Shown: positions 47,702 through 56,148 of the stretch, one piece after another
How the letters are laid out: the number at the start of each line of letters is the position of its first letter
How positions within the stretch are numbered: the first letter of the stretch is position 1
From: Candidatus Rokuibacteriota bacterium
GTDB lineage: Bacteria > Methylomirabilota > Methylomirabilia > Rokubacteriales > CSP1-6
Direction of reading: 5' to 3'
NCBI GenBank assembly: GCA_030647435.1
Contig: JAUSJX010000065.1
Span: 42,675-106,674 of the forward strand
Length of the DNA stretch: 64,000 bases
Notes under the pieces: model-generated
Database searches by the model: none
What the model saw: the letters and a program-made list of their open reading frames with translations, nothing else
Told to the model about the DNA's origin: nothing
Translations under genes and position numbers: made by a program

Positions 47702-47878
47702 TCAGGGCGACTCCGCGCAGAACAGGAAGATAAAGGGCCGCGTGGATCCCTCGCCCCGGTCATTGAGGCAGCGGGTGCGGATCGGGGGCGCGTCCCGGCG
47801 AGCCGGCGGAGGGCTCGAAGCGCAGCCCCCTAGGAGGAGCCCCAGGGCCACGACCATTAGCAGAGCGAGTGGTTTCAT
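47702..47878 (-). CDS. Very small lipoprotein
   Basis: A 58-residue protein: a lipoprotein signal (MKPLALLMVVALGLLLGGC, lipobox LGGC at about residue 19), then a short mature part of about 40 residues with two Cys (TRCLNDR and LFCAESP) that could form a disulfide. No family is recognised. An extended -10-like TGCTAACCT lies about 12 bases before ATG 47878 on the minus strand. A GC-rich perfect hairpin (CCCCGGCC-G-GGCCGGGG, about 47683-47699) directly follows its stop and may terminate it. Confidence 0.65.
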   Translation of the reverse strand: MKPLALLMVVALGLLLGGCASSPPPARRDAPPIRTRCLNDRGEGSTRPFIFLFCAESP

Positions 47879-47951
47879 GCGGATGCCCAAAGGTTAGCAT
47901 GCGCTTGGACAGCCCCCGGCCTCCTGTGTGACAATCCAACTGACTCGCCCC

Positions 47952-48752
47952 ATGACCCAGCCCGTTATCCCGTCCCCGGCCGCCACCCTCGTCCTCCTTC
48001 GAGACCGGCCACCCACGGATGTCGAGGCCCTGCTGCTCCAGCGCCATGCCAAGAGCAAGTTTGCAGCCGGAGACTACGTTTTCGCGGGAGGCAAGGTCGA
48101 AGCCGACGACATGCCCCCCGACGGCGAAGGCTTCTGCTGTGGGCTCACGGCCGGGCAGGCGGCGGCTCGGCTCGGCGGCGGGCTCGCGCCCCGAGACGCT
48201 CTCTCATACTGGGTAGGAGCCATTCGCGAAGCCTTCGAGGAGGTGGGGGTGCTTCTGGCCTATGAGGCCGACGGCCGCCTGCTCCGCATTGCGTCGGAGG
48301 CCAAGCTCCGCTACGAGGCCTACCGGACCGCGTGCCAGGGCGCCAACCCGGCCTTTTTTGACATGCTGAGGGCCGAGCAGCTGACGCTGGCAACAGACCG
48401 GCTGGCGTACTTCGCCCACTGGATCACGCCCGAGGAGCAGCCGCTCCGCTTCGATACGCGCTTCTTCGCCGCCCTCATGCCGCCCGGGCAGGAGCCCGCC
48501 GTGGATGGCCACGAGATCGTGGACCTCAAATGGCTGACCCCGGCCGAAGCCACGGCTGCCCTCAAGCGAAAGGAGATCGGCCTGCGCTTCCCGACCATAA
48601 AGAATCTGGAGCTCGTGGCGGGAGGAGGCTCTCCAGCCTCGAGCGTGGTGGAGTCCCTGGGCAAGCGCGAGGTGCAGACGATCAGGCCCCGCGTCCTCCA
48701 GGTGGACGGTAAGCCTCTCGCGGTCCTGCCGGGCGACCCGCGCTGGTACTGA
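47952..48752 (+). CDS. Nudix hydrolase, NUDT19-like
   Basis: A 266-residue Nudix protein. The box is split by an insert: GGKVEADD near residue 46, then about 45 residues, then AIREAFEEVGVLL (REx2EExG) near 95. This long insertion and the later WITPEEQPLRFDTRFFAALM are typical of the NUDT19/RP2p-like group, some of which hydrolyse CoA and acyl-CoA. That would suit the acyl-CoA genes downstream, but substrate is inferred. GTG 47928 is an alternative start; ATG 47952 begins the conserved part. Confidence 0.85.
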   Translation: MTQPVIPSPAATLVLLRDRPPTDVEALLLQRHAKSKFAAGDYVFAGGKVEADDMPPDGEGFCCGLTAGQAAARLGGGLAPRDALSYWVGAIREAFEEVGVLLAYEADGRLLRIASEAKLRYEAYRTACQGANPAFFDMLRAEQLTLATDRLAYFAHWITPEEQPLRFDTRFFAALMPPGQEPAVDGHEIVDLKWLTPAEATAALKRKEIGLRFPTIKNLELVAGGGSPASSVVESLGKREVQTIRPRVLQVDGKPLAVLPGDPRWY

Positions 48753-48768
48753 GGGCGCCCTAGGAGGT

Positions 48769-50007
48769 CTACGACGCGCCGAGCCCCGGCTTGGGCGCGT
48801 TGACCAGCACGCCCATGTTTCCGTACGGGTGCTTGTTCTCCAGCATGAGCTGGTGGCAAAGGGCGATGTCGTCGAAGACGTAGGTGTGCGAGAGACACGG
48901 ATCCACCTTGCCCTCGGCGACGAGCTTGGTGACGGCCGCGGCCTGCTGGTCGTTCGAGAGATGGCTGCCCTGGAAGCGCTTCTGCCGCATCCAGTGGTAG
49001 CGCAGGTCGAGCGTGACGTTGTAGCCCGTGGTGCCGGCGCAGATCACGATCATCCCGCCCGTGGCGCAGACGAATTCCGAGGTCGGCAGCGTCGCCTCGC
49101 CCGGGTGCTCGAAGACGATGCGCGGGCTCGTCTTCTCCCCGAGCGCGTCCCAGATGGCCTTGCCGAAGCCGCGGGCGCCCTTGGCCCAGGTGCCGTAGGT
49201 CTTGGCGTCCTTGGTGTCGGGCATGGGTCCCCAGTGATCGAACTGCGTTCGGTTGATGACGCCGGCGGCGCCGTGCTCGGCGCAGAACTTGCGCTTGGCC
49301 TCGTCGGAGACGACGGCGACGACCCGCCCGCCCTGGGCCCGCGTGATCTCGAGTGCCATGCTGCCGAGCCCGCCCGTCGCGCCCCAGACCAGCACCACGT
49401 CGCCGCGCTCCACCGTGTGCGGCGCCCAGCCCATGAGCATCCGGTAGGCGGTCGAGGCGCAGAGGAGGAAGCAGCCCGCGGCTTCCCAGGACAGGCGTTT
49501 CGGCTTCGGGACGCATTGATGCGCCTGGGCGCGCGCAAACTGGCAGTAGCTACCGTAGTTGGTCTGATAGCCCCAGATGCGCGTGCTCTCGGCCAGCATC
49601 GGGTCCTTGCCGGAAAGGACCCACGGGTCGTCGGGCCGCCACCAGCCGCTGTGGACGATGACCTCGTCGCCGACCTTGACGCTCTTTACGCCCTTGCCGA
49701 CGGCCCACACGATGCCCGAGCAGTCGCTGCCGCCCGCGTGGAAATCCTCGGGCTCGCCCAGCTTCTGCCGCTCGGCGATGACGTCGAGCGGCTGGCCGAG
49801 GGCGGCCCAGACGTTGTTGAAGTTGATGCCCGAGGCCATCACGTAGATCAGCACCTCGTCGGGCCCGATCGTGGGCGTGGGAATGACCTCGCGCTTCCAC
49901 GCGTCCCGCGGCTGGCCGAAGCGGTTCTGCCGGACGAGGTACGCGTGCATCCGTGCCGGGATTTCCCCAAGCGGCGGCTTGTCACCCAGGTCGAAAAGAT
50001 CAGCCAT
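48769..50007 (-). CDS. ccr: Crotonyl-CoA carboxylase/reductase
   Basis: A 412-residue MDR-superfamily enzyme that reductively carboxylates crotonyl-CoA to ethylmalonyl-CoA with NADPH and CO2 (or reduces acryloyl-CoA). The N-terminus IPARMHAYLVRQNRFGQPRD and SGINFNNVWAALGQPLDVIA are diagnostic; the latter carries the Asn thought to bind CO2. Also NADPH fold VLVWGATGGLGSMALEITRA, FEHPGEATLPTSEFVCATGG and KRFQGSHLSNDQQA with a candidate CO2-binding His. It implies the ethylmalonyl-CoA pathway or extender-unit supply, whose next mutase is B12-dependent. It is probably co-transcribed downstream of the enoyl-CoA hydratase gene (19 bp apart). Confidence 0.93.
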   Translation of the reverse strand: MADLFDLGDKPPLGEIPARMHAYLVRQNRFGQPRDAWKREVIPTPTIGPDEVLIYVMASGINFNNVWAALGQPLDVIAERQKLGEPEDFHAGGSDCSGIVWAVGKGVKSVKVGDEVIVHSGWWRPDDPWVLSGKDPMLAESTRIWGYQTNYGSYCQFARAQAHQCVPKPKRLSWEAAGCFLLCASTAYRMLMGWAPHTVERGDVVLVWGATGGLGSMALEITRAQGGRVVAVVSDEAKRKFCAEHGAAGVINRTQFDHWGPMPDTKDAKTYGTWAKGARGFGKAIWDALGEKTSPRIVFEHPGEATLPTSEFVCATGGMIVICAGTTGYNVTLDLRYHWMRQKRFQGSHLSNDQQAAAVTKLVAEGKVDPCLSHTYVFDDIALCHQLMLENKHPYGNMGVLVNAPKPGLGAS

Positions 50008-50026
50008 GAAGGCCTCCGGTTGGGGC

Positions 50027-50833
50027 TTACTTGCCTTGAAAATCGGCGCGCTTGCGCTCTGCCGCGGCCCGCATGCCCGCCTTGCGGTCCTCGGACAGCA
50101 GGGGGCCGACGGCCCGCTCGGCTTCCCAGAGAAGCCAGGCCTCGCGCTCGCGCCAGTAGGTTCCGTCGATGGACTGCTTGGCCGCCTGCACCGCGAGCGG
50201 CCCGTTGGCCGCGATCTCCGCGGCCAGCTCCGCCGCCCGCGTCCCGATTTCGCCGGCCGGGTAGACGTGGTTCACGAAGCCGATCCTGAGCGCCTCGGCC
50301 GCGTCGAAGCGCCGGGCGGAGTAGATCAGCTCCTTCGCCATGCCGACGCCGATCGTGCGCGGCAGCCGCTGCGTGCCGCCCATGTCGGGGATGATGCCGA
50401 GCTGGACTTCAGGGATCGAGAACAGCGTGCCCTCGGCGGCGATCCGGATGTCGCAGCAGAGCGCCAGTTCCATGCCCGCGCCCATGCAAACGCGCTCTAT
50501 GGCGGCGATCACGGGCACGCGGACGCGCTCGAGGCGAGTGAAGCACTCCTGGAGGTGCTCGATGTGCGCGCGGATCTGCTGCATGGCCACGGCCGGCGGC
50601 GCCTCGTAGACCGCGCCGAGCGTCGAGCCCGCCTTGACGTCGAGCCCCGCGCAGAAGGCCCCGCCCGCGCCCTGGAGGATCACGGCGCGCACGCCCGCGG
50701 CCCCGTCCACTGCCTCGGCCGCGTCGCGTATGCCCTCCCAGACTTCGATGTCGAGCGCGTTCAGCCGCTCGGGCTTGTTCAGCGTAATCGTGGCGACGGG
50801 CGCCTTGATCTCGACCTGCACCTTGCTTGTCAT
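50027..50833 (-). CDS. Enoyl-CoA hydratase/isomerase family protein
   Basis: A 268-residue crotonase-fold protein. Seen: VATITLNKPERLNALDIEVW, the oxyanion-hole block GAGGAFCAGLDVKAG near residue 55, and RVCMGAGMELALCCDIRIAA near 113 with the catalytic region FSIPEVQLGIIPDMGGTQRL near 137, where Glu141-type and an Asp are present. The usual second catalytic Glu position holds Asp (PDMGGT), as in several isomerase-type members. AGGAGGA precedes ATG 50833 on the minus strand. It pairs with ccr as a likely crotonyl-CoA producer. Confidence 0.88.
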   Translation of the reverse strand: MTSKVQVEIKAPVATITLNKPERLNALDIEVWEGIRDAAEAVDGAAGVRAVILQGAGGAFCAGLDVKAGSTLGAVYEAPPAVAMQQIRAHIEHLQECFTRLERVRVPVIAAIERVCMGAGMELALCCDIRIAAEGTLFSIPEVQLGIIPDMGGTQRLPRTIGVGMAKELIYSARRFDAAEALRIGFVNHVYPAGEIGTRAAELAAEIAANGPLAVQAAKQSIDGTYWREREAWLLWEAERAVGPLLSEDRKAGMRAAAERKRADFQGK

Positions 50834-50856
50834 CTGCTCCTCCTTGGGTCCATCTC

Positions 50857-50940
50857 CCCCTCACCCTACCCTCTCCCCCTTCGGGGGCGAGGGAATCCCA
50901 AGAATCCCTCTCCCCTCCGGGGAGAGGGTAGGGTGAGGGG
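50857..50940. repeat. Dispersed palindromic repeat, complete copy A
   Basis: A perfect 22-bp inverted repeat (50857-50878 with 50919-50940; core CTCACCCTACCCTCTCCC and its complement) encloses two smaller palindromes, CTCTCCCC-CTTCGGGGGCGAG and CCCTCTCCCCTCCGGGGAG. It fills the gap between the LLM oxidoreductase and enoyl-CoA hydratase genes and may act as a strong hairpin in the transcript. Confidence 0.85.
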
Positions 50941-50947
50941 TCGCGAG

Positions 50948-51964
50948 TTACCCATTGAACTGCTTGACCAGCGAGGGGAGCCGCGGGTCGCCGACGTTGG
51001 GCTGGTAGGGCTGGTAGAGGGACGTGCGGTCGAGCAGTCCCTTGTAGCGCTCCATGATCTTGTCGTGGAGCTTGTCGTAGGTCGCCGTCACCGCGTAGGT
51101 GTCGAGCATCTCGTCGGTGATGAGCTCGGCCATGCCCTTCCAGTCCCCCTCGACGCTCTTCTTGTGAAGCTGACCCGTCAGGCCGCCCCAGCCGTGGACA
51201 TCCAGGACCGGCTGGTAGGTGCGCGTAGACGCGTAGAAGGCGATCTGCTGCTTGACCATCTGGGCCTGCTCGTTCCGTTCGCTCGAAGTGTCGCCCACGA
51301 CGACGAAGGTGGCGGTCGCGTAGGTGAAGTCCTTCCGGGCGCGCCCGGACTTCTTCAGGCCCGCTTCAACCGTGGGGTGCACAACCTCCCGAAGATACTT
51401 CGGACTGTTGAACGGGTGGACGTGCATGCCGTCGCAGAACTCGCCCGCCACGCCGCACATGTAGGCGTTGACCGCGGCGATCATGATCGGGATCTTCGGG
51501 TGCTCGATGGGTCCCGGGTTAAAGAACGGCGTCATCACGTCGAAGGTGTAGAACTGGCCCTTGAAATTTAGTTTCGTGCCGGTCTGCCAGCAATCCCAGA
51601 TGGCGCGAATGGCGCGGACGGCCTCGGCCATCTTGGGCCCGGGGGATTCGAACTTGACGGAGAAGCGCCGCTCGTTGTGCGCCTTGACCTGGCTGCCGAG
51701 CCCGAGCATGAAGCGGCCGCCCGAGGCCTTCTGGAGATCCCACGCGATCATGGCCGTGATCATGGGGCTGCGCGAGAAGACCGTCGCGATGTTGGTGCCG
51801 AGCTTGATCGTGGACGTGACGGTGGCGGCGACGGCCAGTGGCAGGAAGGGGTCGTGCTGGGTCTCCGCCGACCAGAGACAGTCGTAGCCCATGGCTTCGA
51901 CCTTGCGGGCGTAGTCGGGGAGGGTCTTGAGGTCGTGGGTGAGCATGCCGATGTCGAGCTTCAC
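50948..51964 (-). CDS. LLM-class flavin/F420-dependent oxidoreductase
   Basis: A 338-residue luciferase-like TIM-barrel protein. The N-terminus KLDIGMLTHDLKTLPDYARK and SAETQHDPFLPLAVAATVTS are typical, followed by RFMLGLGSQVKAHNERRFSV and IPIMIAAVNAYMCGVAGEFC. Such proteins use FMN or F420 in monooxygenase or dehydrogenase reactions; the actual cofactor and substrate are unknown. GTG 51964 is preferred because AAGGAGA lies seven bases upstream; the longer frame to 52090 is Pro-rich noise. Confidence 0.88.
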   Translation of the reverse strand: MKLDIGMLTHDLKTLPDYARKVEAMGYDCLWSAETQHDPFLPLAVAATVTSTIKLGTNIATVFSRSPMITAMIAWDLQKASGGRFMLGLGSQVKAHNERRFSVKFESPGPKMAEAVRAIRAIWDCWQTGTKLNFKGQFYTFDVMTPFFNPGPIEHPKIPIMIAAVNAYMCGVAGEFCDGMHVHPFNSPKYLREVVHPTVEAGLKKSGRARKDFTYATATFVVVGDTSSERNEQAQMVKQQIAFYASTRTYQPVLDVHGWGGLTGQLHKKSVEGDWKGMAELITDEMLDTYAVTATYDKLHDKIMERYKGLLDRTSLYQPYQPNVGDPRLPSLVKQFNG

Positions 51965-52247
51965 GGTGGGTCTCCTTGTCTCGGCGCTGGGTTGCGGTGC
52001 CCCCGAAGCATACGCGACGCGCGAGGGGGCTTCAACCGTGGTGGAGCCGGGATGCGCCGGCGGGGGCGGGGCCTCGGGGTGCCGATCCACCCAGCCCTCG
52101 CCTCGCGACTGGGTCGCTCAGCTCGAACTGCGACCCCCAACAGCACGGGGGTTCGGGGGGCATCCCCGACGCCCCACCCCCGCCTCCCCGTTCGCTTCTC
52201 GATTCCCTCTTCCCTCGCCCCTCTGGGGAGAGGGTAGGGTGAGGGGC
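51965..52247. other. Non-coding stretch before the LLM gene
   Basis: About 280 bp between the acyl-CoA ligase 3' end and the LLM oxidoreductase start. It is very GC-rich with C/G runs (GGCGGGGGCGGGGCC near 52059-52073; CACCCCCGCCTCCCC near 52175-52190) and ends in a half copy of the dispersed palindromic repeat. No gene is seen. Confidence 0.6.
52225..52246. repeat. Dispersed palindromic repeat, half copy B
   Basis: These 22 bases are identical to the right arm of copy A (50919-50940). The left arm is replaced by a weakly related CCCTCTTCCCTCGCCCCTCT. It ends two bases before the stop codon of the frameshifted acyl-CoA ligase. Confidence 0.8.
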
Positions 52248-53910
52248 CTACTTGTGCTCGGCGAGGAAGAGATCGCGGAGCTTGGTTTTTTGGACTTTGT
52301 CGCCGTGGGGGCCTGGGGTGCGGGGGACGTCGGCGACGATGCGGACGTGGCGGGGGACCTTCGTAGGAGGCGATCTTGCCTTTGCAGTGGGTGATGATGT
52401 CGGTTTCGGTGAGGCGCTCGCCGGGCTTCGGGATGACGTAGGCGACGGCGGCCTCGTTCAGCTTGGGGTCGGGGACGCCGATGACAAAGGCCTGGAGCAC
52501 TTTCGGGTGCGTCATGATGAAGGCCTCGATCTCGGCCGGCGCCACCATGAAGTGGCTGATCCGCAGGACCTCGCGCAGGCGGCCCTTGAAGATGGTGCGG
52601 CCCTCGACGTCGCGCACGGCGAGGTCGCCTGACTTGAACCAGCCGTCAGGAGTGAAGGCCTTGGCCGTCTCCTCGGGCTTCTTGTAGTAGCCGCGCGTCA
52701 CGAGCCGGCCGTGGAACCACAGCTCGCCCTCGCGCCCCACGGGCATGTCCTCGCCCGTCTCGGGATCCACGACGCGCACGTCGAGTCCGTCGGCGGGCCA
52801 GACGCCGGGCAGCGCGCGGGATGCGTCGCTCTCGTCGAGGTCGTGGAGCATGGAGAGCGCGTTCAGCTCCGTCATGCCGTAGGGCTGGTAGGCCTGAGGA
52901 ACTCCGAGCGTGCGCAGGATCTCCTCGAAGAGGCCGTCGCGCCCGCCGCCCGTCATGCCGAAGCCGCCGGTGCGGAGCGTCGAGCGCTTGCGGCGGGCGA
53001 GGTCCGGGTGGTCCAGGACCGCGATGGCCATGGCGTCCACCGCGTTCCAGATCGTGATGCCCTCGCGCTCGATCAGGTGGAGGGCCACCGCCGCGTCGAA
53101 GCTCTCCATCACGACCAGACAGGCGCCATGGGAGAAGGTCGAGAGCGGTATGCAGAGTCCGCCCCAGGTGCCCGTCATCGGCAGGGCGTGGAGCACGCGG
53201 TCGGTGGGCGTGACGCGGAGCGCCTCGCCCGAGTACCAGCCGTGAGGCACCGCGTTCCGGTGGCTGATCAGCGCGCCCTTCGGGAACGACGTGGTGCCCG
53301 AGGTGTAGAGGATGGTCCACGGGTCGTCCGGCGTCACGCTCGCGCGCGCCCGCTCGAGCGCGGCCTGCCACTCGGGCTCGTCGCCCGCCTCGAGGATGTC
53401 GCTGAGGCGCAGACAGCCGGGGTAGGGATCCTCCGCGTCCACGATCACGCGCTTGAGCGTCGGGAATTCTCGCACCGCGAGATCGCCCGGCTCGCCGTCG
53501 CGCAGGCCCGGCAGCACTTCGTTCAGCGTCTCGAGGAAATCTACCCGCCCGAGGTGATCGGCAAGGATCAGCGTCGTCGCATCCGACTGGCCGAGGATGT
53601 ACGCGAGCTCGTGCGCCTTGTACCGCGTGTTGAGCGCGACCGCGACGGCGCCGATCATCGCGCAGGCCTGCTGGACGAAGAGCCACGCCGGGCGGTTGGG
53701 CAGCCACAGCGCGACCTTGTCGTCCTTCGCGATACCGAGCGCCAGTAGCCCGCGCGCGACGCGCTCGCTCTCGCGCAGCAGCTCCTTGTACGTGATGCGC
53801 CGGGCGGCGGCGACCATGGCCTCGCGGTCGGGGTAGCGGGCGGCGACGCGGGCCAGCATCTGGCCCGCCGTCGCGTCGAGATAGGGATTGGGGCCCGCCT
53901 TCGGCCGCAT
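52248..53910 (-). CDS. AMP-dependent acyl-CoA ligase, frameshifted near the 3' end
   Basis: An acyl-adenylate-forming enzyme: MLARVAARYPDREAMVAAAR, PDDPWTILYTSGTTSFPKGA near residue 180, YQPYGMTELNALSMLHDLDE near 325, GWFKSGDLAVRDVEGRTIFK near 430 and GRLREVLRISHFMVAPAEIE. Near codon 517 the frame reads ASYEGPPPRPHRRR, losing similarity. Removing one base (the C at about 52362 on the plus strand) restores ASYKVPRHVRIVADVPRTPG and a natural end KVQKTKLRDLFLAEHK at 52248. So the gene has an extra base, either real or a sequencing error; translation as read would lose the C-terminal subdomain end. ATG 53910 is chosen because the in-frame ATG 53919 lies inside the -10-like element TAGCAT. Confidence 0.85.
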
Positions 53911-53917
53911 GGGCCTC

Positions 53918-53926
53918 ATGCTAGCA
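53918..53926 (-). promoter_or_regulatory. Extended -10-like element of the acyl-CoA ligase
   Basis: Read on the minus strand, TGCTAGCAT is an extended -10 ending seven bases before ATG 53910, predicting a leaderless message. It overlaps the upstream in-frame ATG 53919, which is why that start was not used. Confidence 0.4.
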
Positions 53927-53952
53927 CTCCGGCTCGCCCTACGGGCTCGACG

Positions 53953-55146
53953 TCAGATGATTCCGTTGGCCTTCAGCTTCTCGAGTTCGGCGTCCGAGAG
54001 GCCCAGCTCGTGAGCAAAGACCTCGCGGTTGTGGGCGCCCAGCGCCGGGCCCGCCCAGCGGATGGAGCCCGGCGTCTCGGACAGGCGCGGCGTGGGGGCG
54101 CTCATGGTGACCGTGCCGAGCTCGGGATCCGGCAGCTCCACGAAGGTGCGCCGCGCCTTGAAGTGCGGGTCTTCCATGATGTCGGCAATGTCGTAGACGG
54201 GCGCCGCGGTCAGCCCTTCAGTCTCGAAGAGCCGGACGATTTCTTCGCGCGAGCGCCTGCCGATGGCCTCGGCGATCGCATGGTCGACGGCCTCGCCGTT
54301 GGCGATGCGCGCGTCGTTGGTGGCGAAGCGCGGGTCCGCGAGGAGGCCTTCGAGACCCAGTGCCTTGAACAACGCTTCTGCGGAGGCAGGAGTCGAGGCC
54401 GAGAGCGCGACCCATTTCCCTTCCTGCGTCTTGTACGTGCCGCGCGGGCTCGCGTTGTGGGAGCGGTTGCCGATGCGCTCGCGGACGATTCCATGCGCGC
54501 GGTACTCGAGCGCGTTTGGACCGAGGATGGCCAGCAGCGGCTCGTAGAGCGGCACGTCGATCATCTGCCCGCGTCCCGAGACGCGGTCGCGGTGGTGGAG
54601 CGCCGCGAGCACCGCGACGGCGCCCGCCTGCGCGGCGACCATGTCGGCCATGGGGAAGGAGGGCAGGGTGGGCGACTCCGCCGGGCCCGTCGTCGCGGCG
54701 AAGCCCGACATGGCCTCGACCATGGTGCCGAAGCCCGGGCGGTCGCGGTAGGGGCCGTCCTGTCCCCAGCCGGAGACGCGCACCATGACGAGGCGCGGGT
54801 TCTCCTTCGAGAGCGCGTCCCAGCCGAGGCCCCACTTCTCGAACGTGCCGGGGACGTAGTTCTCGATCAGGACGTCGGCGGTTGTGACGAGGCGGCGGAG
54901 AAGGGCCTGGCCTTCGGGCGTGGTCAGGTTGAGCGTGATCGCGCGCTTGCCGCGCGCGTAGACTTTCCACCAGAGCTCGCCGAGCGATTTGGACCAAGTG
55001 CGCAGCGGGTCGCCGCCCTTGGGGTTCTCGACCTTGATGACGTCGGCGCCGAGGTCGGCCAGGATCGTGGCCAGCACCCCGCCGGCGATGAGGCGCGAGC
55101 AGTCCACCACGCGGAGGTCGGAGAGCGCTCGCGCGGGCTCGCTCAT
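53953..55146 (-). CDS. CaiB/BaiF family CoA transferase (1)
   Basis: A 397-residue class III CoA transferase moving CoA between acyl groups, such as between succinyl-CoA or a product acyl-CoA and a free acid. Blocks: LRVVDCSRLIAGGVLATILA, LGADVIKVENPKGGDPLRTW, RGKRAITLNLTTPEGQALLR, ADVLIENYVPGTFEKWGLGW, and the catalytic region FPMADMVAAQAGAVAVLAAL whose Asp (MAD) is expected to form the acyl-enzyme anhydride. ATG 55146 overlaps the upstream small ORF (ATGA) and continues a methyltransferase-HicB-like-CoA transferase operon. Substrate unknown. Confidence 0.9.
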   Translation of the reverse strand: MSEPARALSDLRVVDCSRLIAGGVLATILADLGADVIKVENPKGGDPLRTWSKSLGELWWKVYARGKRAITLNLTTPEGQALLRRLVTTADVLIENYVPGTFEKWGLGWDALSKENPRLVMVRVSGWGQDGPYRDRPGFGTMVEAMSGFAATTGPAESPTLPSFPMADMVAAQAGAVAVLAALHHRDRVSGRGQMIDVPLYEPLLAILGPNALEYRAHGIVRERIGNRSHNASPRGTYKTQEGKWVALSASTPASAEALFKALGLEGLLADPRFATNDARIANGEAVDHAIAEAIGRRSREEIVRLFETEGLTAAPVYDIADIMEDPHFKARRTFVELPDPELGTVTMSAPTPRLSETPGSIRWAGPALGAHNREVFAHELGLSDAELEKLKANGII

Positions 55147-55319
55147 GCGCCGGAAGCGGCCTTCCGGGCCTCCTCCTTCAAGTGCTTTTCCATCGCCTGG
55201 ACGAGCAGGCCAAGCGCCTCCTTCTCGATGCGCCCGGTGACGGTGACACTCGGGTAGGCGACGGCCGTGGCGCGAAAGAGGCCGTCCTCCTCCTGGACCA
55301 GGTCCACTTCGATGCGCAC
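55143..55319 (-). CDS. Small HicB-like protein between methyltransferase and CoA transferase
   Basis: A 58-residue protein starting at GTG 55319: VRIEVDLVQEEDGLFRATAV then AYPSVTVTGRIEKEALGLLV and a Lys/Ala-rich helix. The beta-beta-beta-alpha pattern with EEDGLFRA...P.V.V.G...EAL resembles a HicB or related partial RNase H-like fold. There is no HicA toxin next to it, so an antitoxin role is unlikely. It overlaps the downstream CoA transferase by ATGA and begins three bases after the methyltransferase stop, so it is certainly translated in an operon context. Confidence 0.6.
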   Translation of the reverse strand: MRIEVDLVQEEDGLFRATAVAYPSVTVTGRIEKEALGLLVQAMEKHLKEEARKAASGA

Positions 55320-55322
55320 CGG

Positions 55323-56111
55323 CTAGCCTCCCGTCATCGGCCGCTCGGCCAGGAAGAGGAAGCGCGAGAGGCTGAAGAAGTAGCGCCCGTGGAGATCCTG
55401 CCCTCGAACGTCGTCCGCCCAGGCCTGCGCCATGTCCTTGGAGATGCCCGACTTGCGGCTCACGAAGCGCGCGACCACGTCGATCAGACTGCCGCTGTAG
55501 GTCGTGTCGTCCGGGTGGAGGTTGACCATCGGCACCACGGAGAGGCTCTTGAACGCGAAGCCGGCCTGGCCCAGGAGCCGCGGCAGCAGCGCGGGCAAGT
55601 GCGGGTGGACGAAGTGCGCCTCCCACGCCCGCAGCACGCGCGCGTGCCGGTCGCCGTCATCCGCCTGCCAGACGCAGGAGTCCCAGTCGCTGTCCATCAC
55701 GATGAGACGCCCGCCCGGTCTCAGCACGCGGTACGCCTCGCTGAGAGCCCGCGGCAGGTCGGCGACGTACTCGTAGACCTGGACCGCCGTCAGGAAGTCG
55801 AAGTTCTGTGCGGGGAAGTGGAGCTCCACCGCGTCGCCGACGGCGAACTCCGTGCGCCCGGCCAGCGCCGAGCGGCGGGCGCGCTCGCCCGACATCGAGA
55901 CCATATCGGAGCTCTGGTCGATGCCGACCATGCGGCCCGTTGGGCCGACGTCGCGCGCCAGCTCGCAGGCCAGGAGGCCGGGGCCGCAGCCGATATCGAG
56001 CCCGTGCTCGCTGCGCTTGGGCACCACCTTGGCCCGGACGCGGGCGCGCTGCTCCACCACATCGGCCGTGGAGTAGGTCCGCTCGAGGAGGGGAGCGCTG
56101 AAGGTCGCCAC
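55323..56111 (-). CDS. Class I SAM-dependent methyltransferase
   Basis: A 262-residue methyltransferase. The SAM-binding motif I is GLDIGCGPGLLACELARDVG near residues 37-56, followed by MVGIDQSSDMVSMSGERA (motif II acidic end) and FDFLTAVQVYEYVADLPRAL, LRPGGRLIVMDSDWDSCVWQ. The C-terminal RYFFSLSRFLFLAERP is common in ubiquinone/menaquinone-type or small-molecule methyltransferases. Substrate unknown. GTG 56111 begins the conserved part; no strong ribosome site is seen. Confidence 0.87.
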   Translation of the reverse strand: MATFSAPLLERTYSTADVVEQRARVRAKVVPKRSEHGLDIGCGPGLLACELARDVGPTGRMVGIDQSSDMVSMSGERARRSALAGRTEFAVGDAVELHFPAQNFDFLTAVQVYEYVADLPRALSEAYRVLRPGGRLIVMDSDWDSCVWQADDGDRHARVLRAWEAHFVHPHLPALLPRLLGQAGFAFKSLSVVPMVNLHPDDTTYSGSLIDVVARFVSRKSGISKDMAQAWADDVRGQDLHGRYFFSLSRFLFLAERPMTGG

Positions 56112-56148
56112 GCGGGCACGCTAACAGCCGGGCCGGGCCCAGTCAAGG

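Noticed and set aside
55143..55319. HicAB toxin-antitoxin system
   Set aside because: The small protein is HicB-like but no HicA-type gene is on either side; it is embedded in an enzyme operon instead.
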